Below, piece by piece: positions 56,875-64,000 of a stretch of 64,000 nucleotides of DNA (positions within the stretch are counted from its first letter, which is position 1; each line of letters starts with the position of its first letter). This stretch comes from Opitutus sp. GAS368 (lineage in GTDB: Bacteria > Verrucomicrobiota > Verrucomicrobiia > Opitutales > UBA953): positions 16,210 to 80,209 of the forward strand of contig CAMBGQ010000003.1 in assembly GCA_945866215.1 (NCBI GenBank), given 5' to 3'. The position numbers and the translations under genes were made by a program. Below the pieces are notes generated by a model, which did not search any database, had not been told where the DNA came from, and saw nothing but the letters and a program-made list of their open reading frames with translations.

Positions 56875-57195
56875 TTAGGCCTTGGGCTTATCTTTATCGC
56901 AAGGGCAGACGCCGTCCTTCTTAGGTTCGTCGAGGGCGACGAACGCCTTAGGCTTATCCTTGTCGCTGGGGCAGCACTTCTTGTCCTTGTCGCAAGCATC
57001 GATGGCCTTGGGCTTTTCCTTTTCGCAAGGGCAGCACTTGCTATCCTTCTTGTCGCAAGCGTCGATGGCCTTGGGCTTATCTTTGTCGCAGGGGCACTTG
57101 CCGTCGTCCTTCTTTTCTTGAGCGCCGACGAAGGCAGCCGAGACGGCGAGGAGGCCGATGGTGAGGGCGAGGAATTTGAAGAACTTGGTGTTCAT
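56875..57195 (-). CDS. Small secreted Cys-rich repeat protein
   Basis: 106 aa from ATG 57195 (MNTKFFKFLA); the frame opens 33 nt earlier at 57228 within the promoter region. Signal peptide residues 1-25 (FVGA-QE). The mature part repeats CPC-DKDKPKA four times with variants (CPCEKEKPKA, CPSDKDKPKA, CPCDKDKPKA), joined by IDACDK units. 11 cysteines in 81 mature residues, with Lys and Asp the other main residues. No family recognised. Possible metal binding or disulfide-rich surface protein; unproven. Probably its own transcript, with promoter-like signals at 57228-57254. Confidence 0.78.
   Translation of the reverse strand: MNTKFFKFLALTIGLLAVSAAFVGAQEKKDDGKCPCDKDKPKAIDACDKKDSKCCPCEKEKPKAIDACDKDKKCCPSDKDKPKAFVALDEPKKDGVCPCDKDKPKA
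56878..57096 (-). repeat. Tandem Cys-Pro-Cys/Lys-Pro repeats within the Cys-rich gene
   Basis: Four copies of a CPC-DKDKPKA unit are encoded, the last two diverged (one has CPS, and the linker changes to FVALDEPKKDGV). DNA copies differ at many third positions, so the array is not recent. Confidence 0.8.
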
Positions 57196-57227
57196 GGTGA
57201 AATTAACATTTAGCGATTTTTTATCCA

Positions 57228-57254
57228 AGTCAACTGGACCCCGAGAAATTTCTC
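57228..57254 (-). promoter_or_regulatory. Possible promoter and palindrome of the Cys-rich gene
   Basis: The minus strand reads TTGACT (57233-57228), a good -35 box, then an AT-rich stretch toward the ATG at 57195, with no clean -10. Just upstream lies a perfect 12-bp palindrome GAGAAATTTCTC (57243-57254), a possible activator or repressor site. Symmetry and location only. Confidence 0.35.
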
Positions 57255-57267
57255 TGAGGTCTCGTGC

Positions 57268-58059
57268 CTACTCCAGATCGTGCCGGAGGGTCGACAGGGC
57301 TTCGTTTAATTTTGCTAAACCGCTGCCTGGCAACCAGTTGCTTCCACTTTCGGCTTGATAGATACGTTTATTCTTAAGGCAGGGGAGATCCTTGACCACG
57401 GGTATCCGGCTCATCTCAGCGGCTTTTCCCGGGCTGCCCACGATGGGGCCGCCGGCGACCGTATTCTCAATCCACAGCACGGCGTCGGGCTTCGCCGTCG
57501 CGAGCAGCTCCCAGTCGAATTTGATCCAAGCGCCCTGCGGTAGCGCGGATCTGAAAGCGGCGCCCGCTAAGGGTTCGGCGAGATAACTTTCCGGGCCGGC
57601 CATCACTCCGTCCCACACGACGAGAATCGTGCGGAGGGCGCGCACGGGTTTTTTCATCAATTGATCGGCCAGTTTTGTCGCGGCAGCGGCCCGGCCAGTC
57701 GCCTCGCCGATGAGCATGATATCCCGGCTGACCGAGTCGCGGGATTCGGGAGTCAGCACCAAGGTCCGCAATCCGGCCTTCGCGCATTTATCCGCCCAGA
57801 GTGGGTTGGCCATCCGCGGGAGGATCACGAGGTCGGGCTTAGCCTGAAGCAATCGTTCCAGGTCGGGCAGGAAGACGTCGGCTGAGCGGGGGGCAGGATG
57901 TTCCTTTGGAAGGGGACACCAGCGGGTCGCCATCGCGATTTCCGCCGAACACCCGAGGTCGATCAACGTCTGCGTCGCACCGGGACTGTAGCTGGCAATC
58001 CGTAGTTCGCCGGCGCCGAGCGCCAGGCCGGCCGTGAGCCAGAGAAGTAACGCGCGCAT
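57268..58059 (-). CDS. Periplasmic binding protein, BtuF/FepB-like
   Basis: 263 aa. Signal peptide (LTAGLALGAGEL) and the helical-backbone binding-protein layout: RIASYSPGATQTLIDLG, then KPDLVILPRMANPLW, a long central helix, and AKPDAVLWI. Such proteins bind B12, heme or iron-siderophores for ABC importers. No permease or ATPase gene is adjacent; it is the last gene of the rsmI-to-SBP region, overlapping pdxA by one base. Ligand unknown. Confidence 0.85.
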   Translation of the reverse strand: MRALLLWLTAGLALGAGELRIASYSPGATQTLIDLGCSAEIAMATRWCPLPKEHPAPRSADVFLPDLERLLQAKPDLVILPRMANPLWADKCAKAGLRTLVLTPESRDSVSRDIMLIGEATGRAAAATKLADQLMKKPVRALRTILVVWDGVMAGPESYLAEPLAGAAFRSALPQGAWIKFDWELLATAKPDAVLWIENTVAGGPIVGSPGKAAEMSRIPVVKDLPCLKNKRIYQAESGSNWLPGSGLAKLNEALSTLRHDLE

Positions 58060-58961
58060 CAGGCGGAAAGTAAGCGGGCCAGCCGCATCGCTGCATCAAA
58101 GCTGCCGCGGTCCGCCTTGCCTTGCCCGGCAATCTCATACGCGGTGCCATGGTCGGGGCTGGTGCGGAGATGCTTCAGGCCGAGGCTGAGATTGGCGGCC
58201 GTCGCAAAGTCTACGGACTTCAGTGGCGCCAGGCCTTGGTCGTGGTAGATCGCTGCCACGGCGTCGAATTCACCCTGCAGGTGCCGATGGAAGACCGTAT
58301 CGCCGGGCAAGGGGCCGGCGATGTCATGGCCTTCCGCGCGCAGGGCATCGAGGGCGGGCCGGATCAGCGCATCATCTTCCTTGCCGAGTAGACCACCTTC
58401 GCCCGCATGCGGATTGAGGCCGCAGACGGCAATCCGGGGTCGCCGATCGCCGAGCTTGGTCCGCAGCGCGATGAGCGCGAGCACGGTCCGACGAACGTCA
58501 GCGGCCCTCACATTTCGGGCGACTTCGGCGAGGGGGATATGCCACGTAACGAGCCCGACGGTCATCTTACCGCCGGCGAAGGCCATGACCGGTTCGCCGG
58601 TCCAGCGGGCGGCGAAGAACTCCGTCTGGCCGGGAAAGACGAAGCCCACGCTGGCGAGGCCTTTCTTGTTCACCGGACCGGTGACGACGGCGGAGAAGCG
58701 GCCGTCCTTGGCGCCGCCAGCGGCAAATTCCATCGCCTCGATCGCGATCCGTTGGCCCGTTTCGTCGGGCTGACCGGGCTTGGTGATGAAATCCTTCGGA
58801 CCGACGCTGATGCCCCGGCCGAGGCTCGCAATCCAGTCAGCGGGACCGATGGGGACGACGGTGCTCGCCGATTCCGGGTGTGCTTGGAGCCAGCTGGCGA
58901 GAAGTTCTGGGCCGACTCCAGCTGGATCTCCGCAGGTCACGGCGATGGGCAGTGTGCTCAT
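58059..58961 (-). CDS. pdxA: 4-hydroxythreonine-4-phosphate dehydrogenase
   Basis: Pyridoxal phosphate synthesis enzyme. 300 aa. TCGDPAGVGPE near the N-terminus, VTGPVNKKGL, then GLNPHAGEGGL and AAIYHDQGLAPLK with metal-binding His. The stop overlaps the SBP start by one base, the start overlaps lpxA by ATGA. In many proteobacteria pdxA is next to lpx or rsmA genes. Confidence 0.94.
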   Translation of the reverse strand: MSTLPIAVTCGDPAGVGPELLASWLQAHPESASTVVPIGPADWIASLGRGISVGPKDFITKPGQPDETGQRIAIEAMEFAAGGAKDGRFSAVVTGPVNKKGLASVGFVFPGQTEFFAARWTGEPVMAFAGGKMTVGLVTWHIPLAEVARNVRAADVRRTVLALIALRTKLGDRRPRIAVCGLNPHAGEGGLLGKEDDALIRPALDALRAEGHDIAGPLPGDTVFHRHLQGEFDAVAAIYHDQGLAPLKSVDFATAANLSLGLKHLRTSPDHGTAYEIAGQGKADRGSFDAAMRLARLLSA

Positions 58962-59737
58962 GCGGGTGAGACGAAGCGGCCGCGTTTACCGCTGAGAAAG
59001 AAGTTAAGGAAATCACGCGCCTCTTGGGTCTGGTAGTCGCCTTCGCTCAGGGCTTTCTGTGCAAGTTGGGCGCACGCCCCGGAAGCATCATACACCGCAT
59101 GGTAGGCGCGTTTGATCTCCGCGACGGCCCCGGCTGGCACGGCACGACGTCGCAGGCCGATGAGGTTGAGTCCCGCGAGCAGATTGCGCCCGTGGGCCAG
59201 CGCATCGGGCGGGACGTCCTCGGTGATGACCGCGTTGCCGGAGATGAGGGCCCCGCCGCCGATGCGGCAGAACTGGTGCACCGCCACGCCCCCGCTAATA
59301 AAGGCCTTATCGCCGACCTGCACATGGCCGCCGAGCATGCAGCCGTTGGCAAGGATGACGTGGTCGCCGACCACGCAGTCGTGGGCGACATGGCTGCCGA
59401 CCATGAGTAAGCAGTCCGCGCCGACCAGCGTGCGTTCGCCGGCCTGGGTCGCGCGGTGGACCGTGACGTGTTCGCGGATGACGGTACGGTCGCCGATGCG
59501 TACGCCCGAGTCGGTGCGGGGATCAAAGGAAAGGTCCTGCGGAGCACCCCCGACGACGGCGAAGTGGTCGAGGTGCACGCCGGCGCCGAGTTCGGTCCCC
59601 GCCTTCACGATGGCCTGAGCTGCAAGGCGGCAGCCGGCGCCAACCGTCACGCCGGCTTCAATGACCGCGAAAGGGCCGACCTCGACATCGGGACCGAGTC
59701 GGGCGGAAGGGTGGACCTGGGCGGACGGATGGATCAC
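58958..59737 (-). CDS. lpxA: UDP-N-acetylglucosamine acyltransferase
   Basis: First enzyme of lipid A synthesis; adds a 3-hydroxyacyl chain to UDP-GlcNAc. 259 aa, usual length. Left-handed beta-helix hexapeptides run through residues 1-180 (HPSARLGPDVEVGPF); the catalytic His is in VGSHVAHDCVVG; GGAPQDLSF is present; the C-terminal helices bind ACP. Confirms a Gram-negative-type outer membrane. Overlaps pdxA and the 203-aa gene by 4 nt each. Confidence 0.95.
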   Translation of the reverse strand: MIHPSAQVHPSARLGPDVEVGPFAVIEAGVTVGAGCRLAAQAIVKAGTELGAGVHLDHFAVVGGAPQDLSFDPRTDSGVRIGDRTVIREHVTVHRATQAGERTLVGADCLLMVGSHVAHDCVVGDHVILANGCMLGGHVQVGDKAFISGGVAVHQFCRIGGGALISGNAVITEDVPPDALAHGRNLLAGLNLIGLRRRAVPAGAVAEIKRAYHAVYDASGACAQLAQKALSEGDYQTQEARDFLNFFLSGKRGRFVSPA

Positions 59738-60345
59738 TTCGGGGGTTGGGTTCCGCCGAACAGCTCGAGCTGGGCGGCTTTGACCATATCGTAGACCCGC
59801 AACAACCGGAGCAACTGCAACGTGTCGGATTTCACATAGCTCTGGTTCGATTCGACTGCCTGCACGAGGTTCTCAAGGATGGTCCGAAAGGTGAGCACGT
59901 GGTCGACGCCGCTTTCACGAAGCAGCGTGATGCTCTCGGAGCGCTGCGGCTCCCCCGCCGGGATGCCGGGCAGCACCAGGATCTTCGCGAGCGGCTGGCC
60001 TTCGTTCGGCGACAAATCAGCAAAAGCTTCCTTGGCGGCCTCGACGGCCTCCTTGCGGACGAATTCGAGCAGATCTCCTTTTTTGATCATCGTCGGCGTG
60101 ATGGCCTTAGTCGTGTGCCAGGCCTTCACCGCGACGACGGCGGCGCTCAGCCCCGGCAGATCCGAGCTGAAGAGCTGGAAGGGCATCGTGACCCCGGGGC
60201 GCGGCGAGGGATTAATCACCAAGAGGTCGCCCTCCTCGTCGGCACGTTTCCTCCGGGACTGGACGGCATACTTGCGCGACTGGCGCACGAAGAAACCGTT
60301 CATCTCGAAATACTCGCGGACCAGACTGTCATCGAAACCCGCCAT
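59734..60345 (-). CDS. Conserved-looking protein of unknown function next to lpxA
   Basis: 203 aa. No family recognised. N-terminal MAGFDDSLVREYFEMNGFFVRQS is hydrophobic-helical with no signal peptide; the middle (KAWHTTKAITPTMI) and the C-terminal helix RLLRVYDMVKAAQLELFGG are regular. Not membrane. The stop overlaps lpxA ATG by 4 nt, so it is coupled to lipid A synthesis. rsmI lies 54 nt upstream on the same strand. Confidence 0.75.
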   Translation of the reverse strand: MAGFDDSLVREYFEMNGFFVRQSRKYAVQSRRKRADEEGDLLVINPSPRPGVTMPFQLFSSDLPGLSAAVVAVKAWHTTKAITPTMIKKGDLLEFVRKEAVEAAKEAFADLSPNEGQPLAKILVLPGIPAGEPQRSESITLLRESGVDHVLTFRTILENLVQAVESNQSYVKSDTLQLLRLLRVYDMVKAAQLELFGGTQPPK

Positions 60346-60399
60346 TGTTCGATAGGATGCGGGGGGGAGGGCAGGCTGGTCAACCCGCGATAAGCGACC

Positions 60400-61128
60400 T
60401 CAGAGGGCGTAGCCCGCTGGTGCGATTGCCACGGTGAACTCGCCTTTGAGCGAACCGGCCTTCAGCGCCGGCACCAATTCCGACAAAGGCGCCGTGCGGA
60501 CCGTCTCATGCAGTTTGGTCAGCTCGCGGCCGACGCAGACAACGCGGTCCGGCCCGAGGATCTCCGCCATCTCATCCAGGAAATCGCTGATGCGATGGCA
60601 GGATTCGTGCAGGACGACGGTTTCATCGGCCGCCTTGAGGTCTTCGAGGAAGCGGCGGCGGGCCGCCGATTTCGGGGGGAGGAATCCGACGAAGCGGAAC
60701 GCATTGGTCGGGAGCCCGGAAACGGAGAGTAGGGCCACGATTGCGCAAGGTCCCGGTAATGGCGTGACGGTGAGACCGCGCCGCCGGCATTCCCGGGTGA
60801 CGCGGAAGCCGGGGTCGCTGATGCCGGGCGTGCCGGCGTCGGTGATCAGCGCGATCTTGGCGCCACCGGCAACCTTGTCGGCGAGGAGGACCGCGGCGTC
60901 CTTCTCGTTGTGCTCGTGGTAAGCGAGCATCGGCTTCGAGATGCCGAGGTGGCGGAGGAGGCCGCCGGTCACGCGCGTGTCCTCGCAGGCGACCAAGTCG
61001 CATTCCGCGATAGCTTCACGGGCGCGGGCGGTGATATCGCCCAGGTTGCCCAGCGGCGTCGCCACGACCCAGAGCCTTCCGGCCGGACCTTGCGGACGGC
61101 CGGTGGCGCCTGCGTCGGCGGCCGACAT
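60400..61128 (-). CDS. rsmI: 16S rRNA (cytidine1402-2'-O)-methyltransferase
   Basis: Tetrapyrrole-methylase-fold enzyme modifying C1402 of 16S rRNA. 242 aa. WVVATPLGNLGDI, ACEDTRVTGGLL, YHEHNEK, LITDAGTPGISDPG and GFLPPKSAARR are the family motifs. It starts with a one-base overlap with the small lipoprotein. The C-terminal part is short for the family (usual about 280 aa), so the last helical segment is missing or reduced. Confidence 0.94.
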   Translation of the reverse strand: MSAADAGATGRPQGPAGRLWVVATPLGNLGDITARAREAIAECDLVACEDTRVTGGLLRHLGISKPMLAYHEHNEKDAAVLLADKVAGGAKIALITDAGTPGISDPGFRVTRECRRRGLTVTPLPGPCAIVALLSVSGLPTNAFRFVGFLPPKSAARRRFLEDLKAADETVVLHESCHRISDFLDEMAEILGPDRVVCVGRELTKLHETVRTAPLSELVPALKAGSLKGEFTVAIAPAGYAL

Positions 61129-61298
61129 CAGCGGCGGTAGCCGGAGCCCGGCGTCGATACGCCCGGTAGGCCGCCTTGCCAGCTGGATGGCTGGGACTGA
61201 GGAAGCATGGAGTCAGCTGGCTTCTCGACGGTCTCGCAGCCGGTCAGCCCCAGGAGGGTACCCAGCAGCGCACATGCGATGAGCGTACGAGCAATCAT
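61128..61298 (-). CDS. Small lipoprotein
   Basis: 56 aa, MIARTLIACALLGTLLGLTGC, then a short Ser/Gly/Pro tail ending GSGYRR. The lipobox LTGC puts the lipid on Cys21. Start overlaps the coiled-coil gene stop by one base and stop overlaps rsmI ATG by one base, so all three are coupled. No family recognised. Confidence 0.75.
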   Translation of the reverse strand: MIARTLIACALLGTLLGLTGCETVEKPADSMLPQSQPSSWQGGLPGVSTPGSGYRR

Positions 61299-62245
61299 CA
61301 GTTGGCGGAGAGAATAATGGAGGCGGGCGCAAGGGAGACCGAGCTGGCCTTCGAGATGGCCCGGAGGTCAAGATCCTTGTCGGGCTGCAGCTGACCGTAG
61401 GATACGGAGCCCTTGACGGAGGAAATCACGACTTTGCCGACCTTCTTGCCATCGATTTTCACGTCGAACATGTCCTTAGATTTGATGCCATTGGTTTCAC
61501 CGACCGAGAAGGCGACAATCCCGGAACCAGAGTCGAGAGCGAGGACGTTGGTCAGGATGTTTTCGATCGGAGCGTCGACGGCCACGGCCACAGCGGTGGG
61601 CTCATCACCCGGCTTGGCGGGCTGACCGAGCGGGTCGCTACCAAAACCGAAGGGGCTGGGATTACCATCCATGGCGCGGGAAATCCTGGTGTGGAGGGCG
61701 CGGTATTTGCTGACGATAAGTTCAGCCTTTTCTTCCGCGGCCGTCGCTTTGGCCTCGATTTCGGCGAGCTGATCCTTGGTGAACATTCCCGCGGCCTTTT
61801 CGGTGACTGCGACGAGTTCTTCCTTGGTGGCGGCCAGGGCGGCTTCGGCGCCATCCTTCTTGCTGTTGGCGTCGGTCAGCTGGGCGGCGAGTTCGTCGCG
61901 CTTACGGGTAAGTTCCGCTCGTTCTCCTTCGAGATCAGTGTTGGCGGCGGTCAGGCCTTCGATTTTCGTCTTCTTGTCGGCCACGTCGGCCTGCAGGTCC
62001 TTCTTGGTGACCTCAAGGTCGGCGATGGACTGGCGCTTGGCTTTGAGGAGGTCGCCGACGGTGGCGAGCGAAGTCATGCGGGCATCGAAGTCCTTGCCAG
62101 CTTTGACATCGGTGTCGGCCACGGACCAAGCGGTCTTGGTGAGGGCGGCGTCCATCTTGCCATTCAGGAGGAAGGCGAAGACGCCGGCGGCCACAGCGGC
62201 GAGACCGGTCAGGACGCGGAGAAAAACATTAAGCTTCTTGTTCAT
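61298..62245 (-). CDS. Membrane-anchored coiled-coil protein
   Basis: 315 aa. One N-terminal helix (VLTGLAAVAAGVFAFLL, about 11-27) anchors it; residues about 60-165 are a long coiled coil (VTKKDLQADVADKKTKIEGL, LEGERAELTRKRDELAAQL). The C-terminal domain (about 210-315) is beta-rich, with VGKVVISSVKGSVSYGQL. Looks like envelope-located coiled-coil proteins; function unknown. 18 nt after pgi on the same strand, so it may be in the pgi transcript. Confidence 0.8.
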   Translation of the reverse strand: MNKKLNVFLRVLTGLAAVAAGVFAFLLNGKMDAALTKTAWSVADTDVKAGKDFDARMTSLATVGDLLKAKRQSIADLEVTKKDLQADVADKKTKIEGLTAANTDLEGERAELTRKRDELAAQLTDANSKKDGAEAALAATKEELVAVTEKAAGMFTKDQLAEIEAKATAAEEKAELIVSKYRALHTRISRAMDGNPSPFGFGSDPLGQPAKPGDEPTAVAVAVDAPIENILTNVLALDSGSGIVAFSVGETNGIKSKDMFDVKIDGKKVGKVVISSVKGSVSYGQLQPDKDLDLRAISKASSVSLAPASIILSAN

Positions 62246-62263
62246 GGGGGAGGGAAATGTGGG

Positions 62264-63841
62264 TTAAGAATGACTGAAGAGGGTCTTCCCGGGATCAGGA
62301 GATTCCTGACGGGAAATGGCACCGGGGTTCGACGAAACGTGCAGGAGAACTTTAAACACCAATTCTTCCTGCCCCTCAAGTGCAATTTCCTCGCAAACCT
62401 GCGAGACGGAGAGCCATTTGCCCTTGGCCTTGGCCAGGGTGGCGAGGGCGGCAGCCCTGATTTTCAGGGTCTCCGAGGCGGCCTTTTTGCCGGCCTCGAC
62501 CCCAGGCTGGTGGTAGGCGTTGATGCCGAGAAGGTTGGCGTACAAGCCGACGGCTCGTTCGAAGAGCGCGATGAGCATGCCCACCGAACGGGCGTCTACC
62601 TCGTTGATCGTAATGGTGATATTAGCCCGTCCGTTGCCGGAAAGGGCTTCGCGGGTGCCGAGCAGGAAGGCCTGGAGGTAGTCGCCGGAGGTCACGCCGG
62701 GCTCCACCTCAAGGGAACTGCCTTCGCGGTCCTTAAGGACTTCGATGAAGACGGCGAAAAAGTTATTCACACCGTCGCGGAGCTGCTGCACGTAGGCGTG
62801 CTGGTCGGTCGAACCTTTGTTGCCATAGACGGTCAGGCCCTGGAGGACCTTGCGGCCCTGGAGGTCGAGTTCCTTGCCGAGCGATTCCATGACGAGCTGT
62901 TGGAGGTAGCGGGAGAAGAGCAGAAGGCGGTCCTTATAAGGGAGCACGACCATGGCCTTGGTGCCGCGGCCTTCGGTGAGGTGATGCCAAGCCAGGGCCA
63001 GCGAAGCGGCGGGATTCTTCTGCGCATCAGGCACGCGGGTCAGCGCATCCATCGCGCGGGCGCCGTCGAGCAGTCCGCGGATGTCGATACCTTGCAGCGC
63101 CGCCGGCAGCAAGCCGACTGGGCCGATCTCGCTCGTGCGGCCACCGACCCAATCCCACATCGGGAAACGGGCGAGCCACTGCTCGGCGACGGCGACCTTA
63201 TCCAGCTGGCTGCCGTCGCCGGTGACGGCGACGGCGTGGGCGCCGAAGGAGAGTCCGGCCTGTTGCCAGCGCAGCGCGGCTTCGAGCTGTCCATTGCGCG
63301 GTTCCGGCGTGCTGCCGGATTTCGAGGTCACAATCGCGAGCGTCGTACCGAGCCGGCTCCCCAGCGTATCGAACACGCGGTCGATGCCGTCGGGGTCGGT
63401 GTTATCGATGAAGTGGACGCGGAGCTTGTCGGCCTTGCCGCCGAGCGCGTCAGCGACGAACTGCGGACCGAGGGCCGAACCGCCGATGCCAATGCAGAGG
63501 AGGTCGGTGAACTTGCCGGTGGAGCCTTTGACCTGCCCGGCGTGGACCCGCGCGGCGAAGCCGGCGATGGCGTCGATGGCGGCCTTCACTTCGGCGGCGA
63601 TCTGCGCGTCGGGCGCAAGCTCAGGAGCGCGCAGCCAGTAGTGGCCGACCATGCGTTTCTCGTCGGGGTTGGCGACGACGCCCTTCTCGAGCGCCGCCAT
63701 GTCGGCGAACGCCTGGGCGATGGCTGGAGCCATCTTCTCGGCGAAACCGGCCGGCGCCGGGGCACGGCTGAAGTCGAGTGCGATGCCGAGTTCAGGGAAG
63801 TTCTGGAGCTGCTTTCGGAAGAGGTCGAAGGAGTTGGCCAC
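62264..63841 (-). CDS. pgi: Glucose-6-phosphate isomerase
   Basis: Interconverts glucose-6-P and fructose-6-P. 525 aa from GTG 63841 ([10 protein letters not shown]). A frame-compatible ATG at 63916 would start the protein immediately before the hairpin that terminates ilvD and add 25 non-family residues, so I prefer the GTG. Motifs: [34 protein letters not shown] (family GGRYS), [16 protein letters not shown] and the catalytic Lys region near the C-terminus ([12 protein letters not shown]). A long open frame antisense (61691-63952) is a shadow. Confidence 0.95.
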   Translation of the reverse strand: MANSFDLFRKQLQNFPELGIALDFSRAPAPAGFAEKMAPAIAQAFADMAALEKGVVANPDEKRMVGHYWLRAPELAPDAQIAAEVKAAIDAIAGFAARVHAGQVKGSTGKFTDLLCIGIGGSALGPQFVADALGGKADKLRVHFIDNTDPDGIDRVFDTLGSRLGTTLAIVTSKSGSTPEPRNGQLEAALRWQQAGLSFGAHAVAVTGDGSQLDKVAVAEQWLARFPMWDWVGGRTSEIGPVGLLPAALQGIDIRGLLDGARAMDALTRVPDAQKNPAASLALAWHHLTEGRGTKAMVVLPYKDRLLLFSRYLQQLVMESLGKELDLQGRKVLQGLTVYGNKGSTDQHAYVQQLRDGVNNFFAVFIEVLKDREGSSLEVEPGVTSGDYLQAFLLGTREALSGNGRANITITINEVDARSVGMLIALFERAVGLYANLLGINAYHQPGVEAGKKAASETLKIRAAALATLAKAKGKWLSVSQVCEEIALEGQEELVFKVLLHVSSNPGAISRQESPDPGKTLFSHS

Positions 63842-63880
63842 GATAGGGAAGTCTTCCCCGCCCCAGCCCCGCTTGGCAAC

Positions 63881-63912
63881 AAAAAGGGCGGTCCGCCGAG
63901 GCGTCCGCCCTT
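63881..63912 (-). terminator. Terminator after ilvD
   Basis: On the minus strand AAGGGCGG/CCGCCCTT (63884-63891 with 63905-63912) is followed by TTTTTG. It ends ilvD and marks that pgi begins downstream. Confidence 0.8.
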
Positions 63913-63935
63913 CCATTTCCGCTCAGGTGAAGACT

Positions 63936-64000
63936 TTAGTCGCCGTCGGTGATAGCACCTTCGGAGGCCGAGGACACGAGCTTGGCGTATTTAGCGAGGG
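63936..64000 (-). CDS. ilvD: Dihydroxy-acid dehydratase, C-terminal end (partial)
   Basis: Only the last about 20 codons are in the window, reading LAKYAKLVSSASEGAITDGD and then TAA. The KYAKLVSSAS-GA-TD ending is characteristic of IlvD, the Fe-S enzyme of branched-chain amino-acid synthesis. The rest lies beyond the window end. Confidence 0.85.
   Translation of the reverse strand, partial: LAKYAKLVSSASEGAITDGD

Noticed and set aside
56878..57096. Repeats in the Cys-rich gene as a possible CRISPR array
   Set aside because: Repeats keep the reading frame, vary at third positions and have no unique spacers of constant length.
63842..63916. ATG 63916 as the pgi start
   Set aside because: It lies immediately before the ilvD terminator hairpin, which would then be inside pgi, and adds non-family residues; GTG 63841 fits the family N-terminus.
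61691..63952. 753-aa open frame on the plus strand
   Set aside because: Antisense to the coiled-coil gene and pgi. No recognisable domain; it is a GC-driven shadow.

Overview
The window is about 62% GC, densely coded and operonic. It looks like a chromosomal segment of a Verrucomicrobiota bacterium, probably Opitutia/Opitutales. This is an inference from three things: outer-membrane biogenesis genes (lpxA, lptE, a BamD-like protein), a GreA with a long N-terminal extension of the kind known from Chlamydia, and the general gene mix. No 16S rRNA gene is present to confirm it. Most start codons lack a Shine-Dalgarno (SD) sequence and many follow pyrimidine-rich leaders. I saw no prophage, insertion sequence or CRISPR array.

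Layout: 1-6.9 kb holds the end of rpsI, then a compact arginine operon argC-J-B-D-F-G closed by a strong hairpin. 6.9-13.5 kb holds tRNA-Cys (minus strand), ispF, ndk, serS, tilS, ftsH and coaE. 13.6-19.4 kb is a type IV pilus/type II secretion motor cassette of two PilB/GspE ATPases flanking PilT, followed by PilC. 19.4-19.9 kb has two terminators and an initiator-like tRNA with unusual identity bases. 19.9-24.0 kb carries three paralogous von Willebrand factor A (VWA)-like proteins, the most unusual part of the window. 24.0-26.7 kb holds a thioesterase, a GT-C-like membrane protein and a divergent ApbE. 26.7-38.5 kb is mostly minus strand: a TPR membrane protein, a YyaL-like protein, mutL (plus), then the operon nadE-glcD-HAD-uvrB. 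thrB-thrC follow on the plus strand. 40.9-47.2 kb is a minus-strand operon of two TPR-type proteins, ExbB and two ExbD. 47.4-51.6 kb holds an ArsR-methyltransferase fusion, long GreA and rlmN. 51.6-56.2 kb is an envelope/lipid operon rpmF-plsX-fabH-bamD-like-lptE-rpe. 56.3-64 kb holds a GmhB-like phosphatase, a cysteine-rich secreted repeat protein, a binding protein, pdxA, lpxA, a conserved unknown, rsmI with a small lipoprotein and a coiled-coil protein, pgi, and the 3' end of ilvD.

Candidate new system: two of the three VWA-like paralogues carry an SxxxH motif in a single N-terminal membrane helix, the same arrangement TonB uses to engage ExbB/ExbD, but with a VWA domain where TonB has its C-terminal domain. 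The third paralogue has a signal peptide and only the VWA domain. The same window encodes an ExbB/ExbD/ExbD/TPR operon that could be the energising partner, although the two loci are about 17 kb apart and the link is an inference.

The only stretch over 300 bases without a protein gene is 19444-19901.
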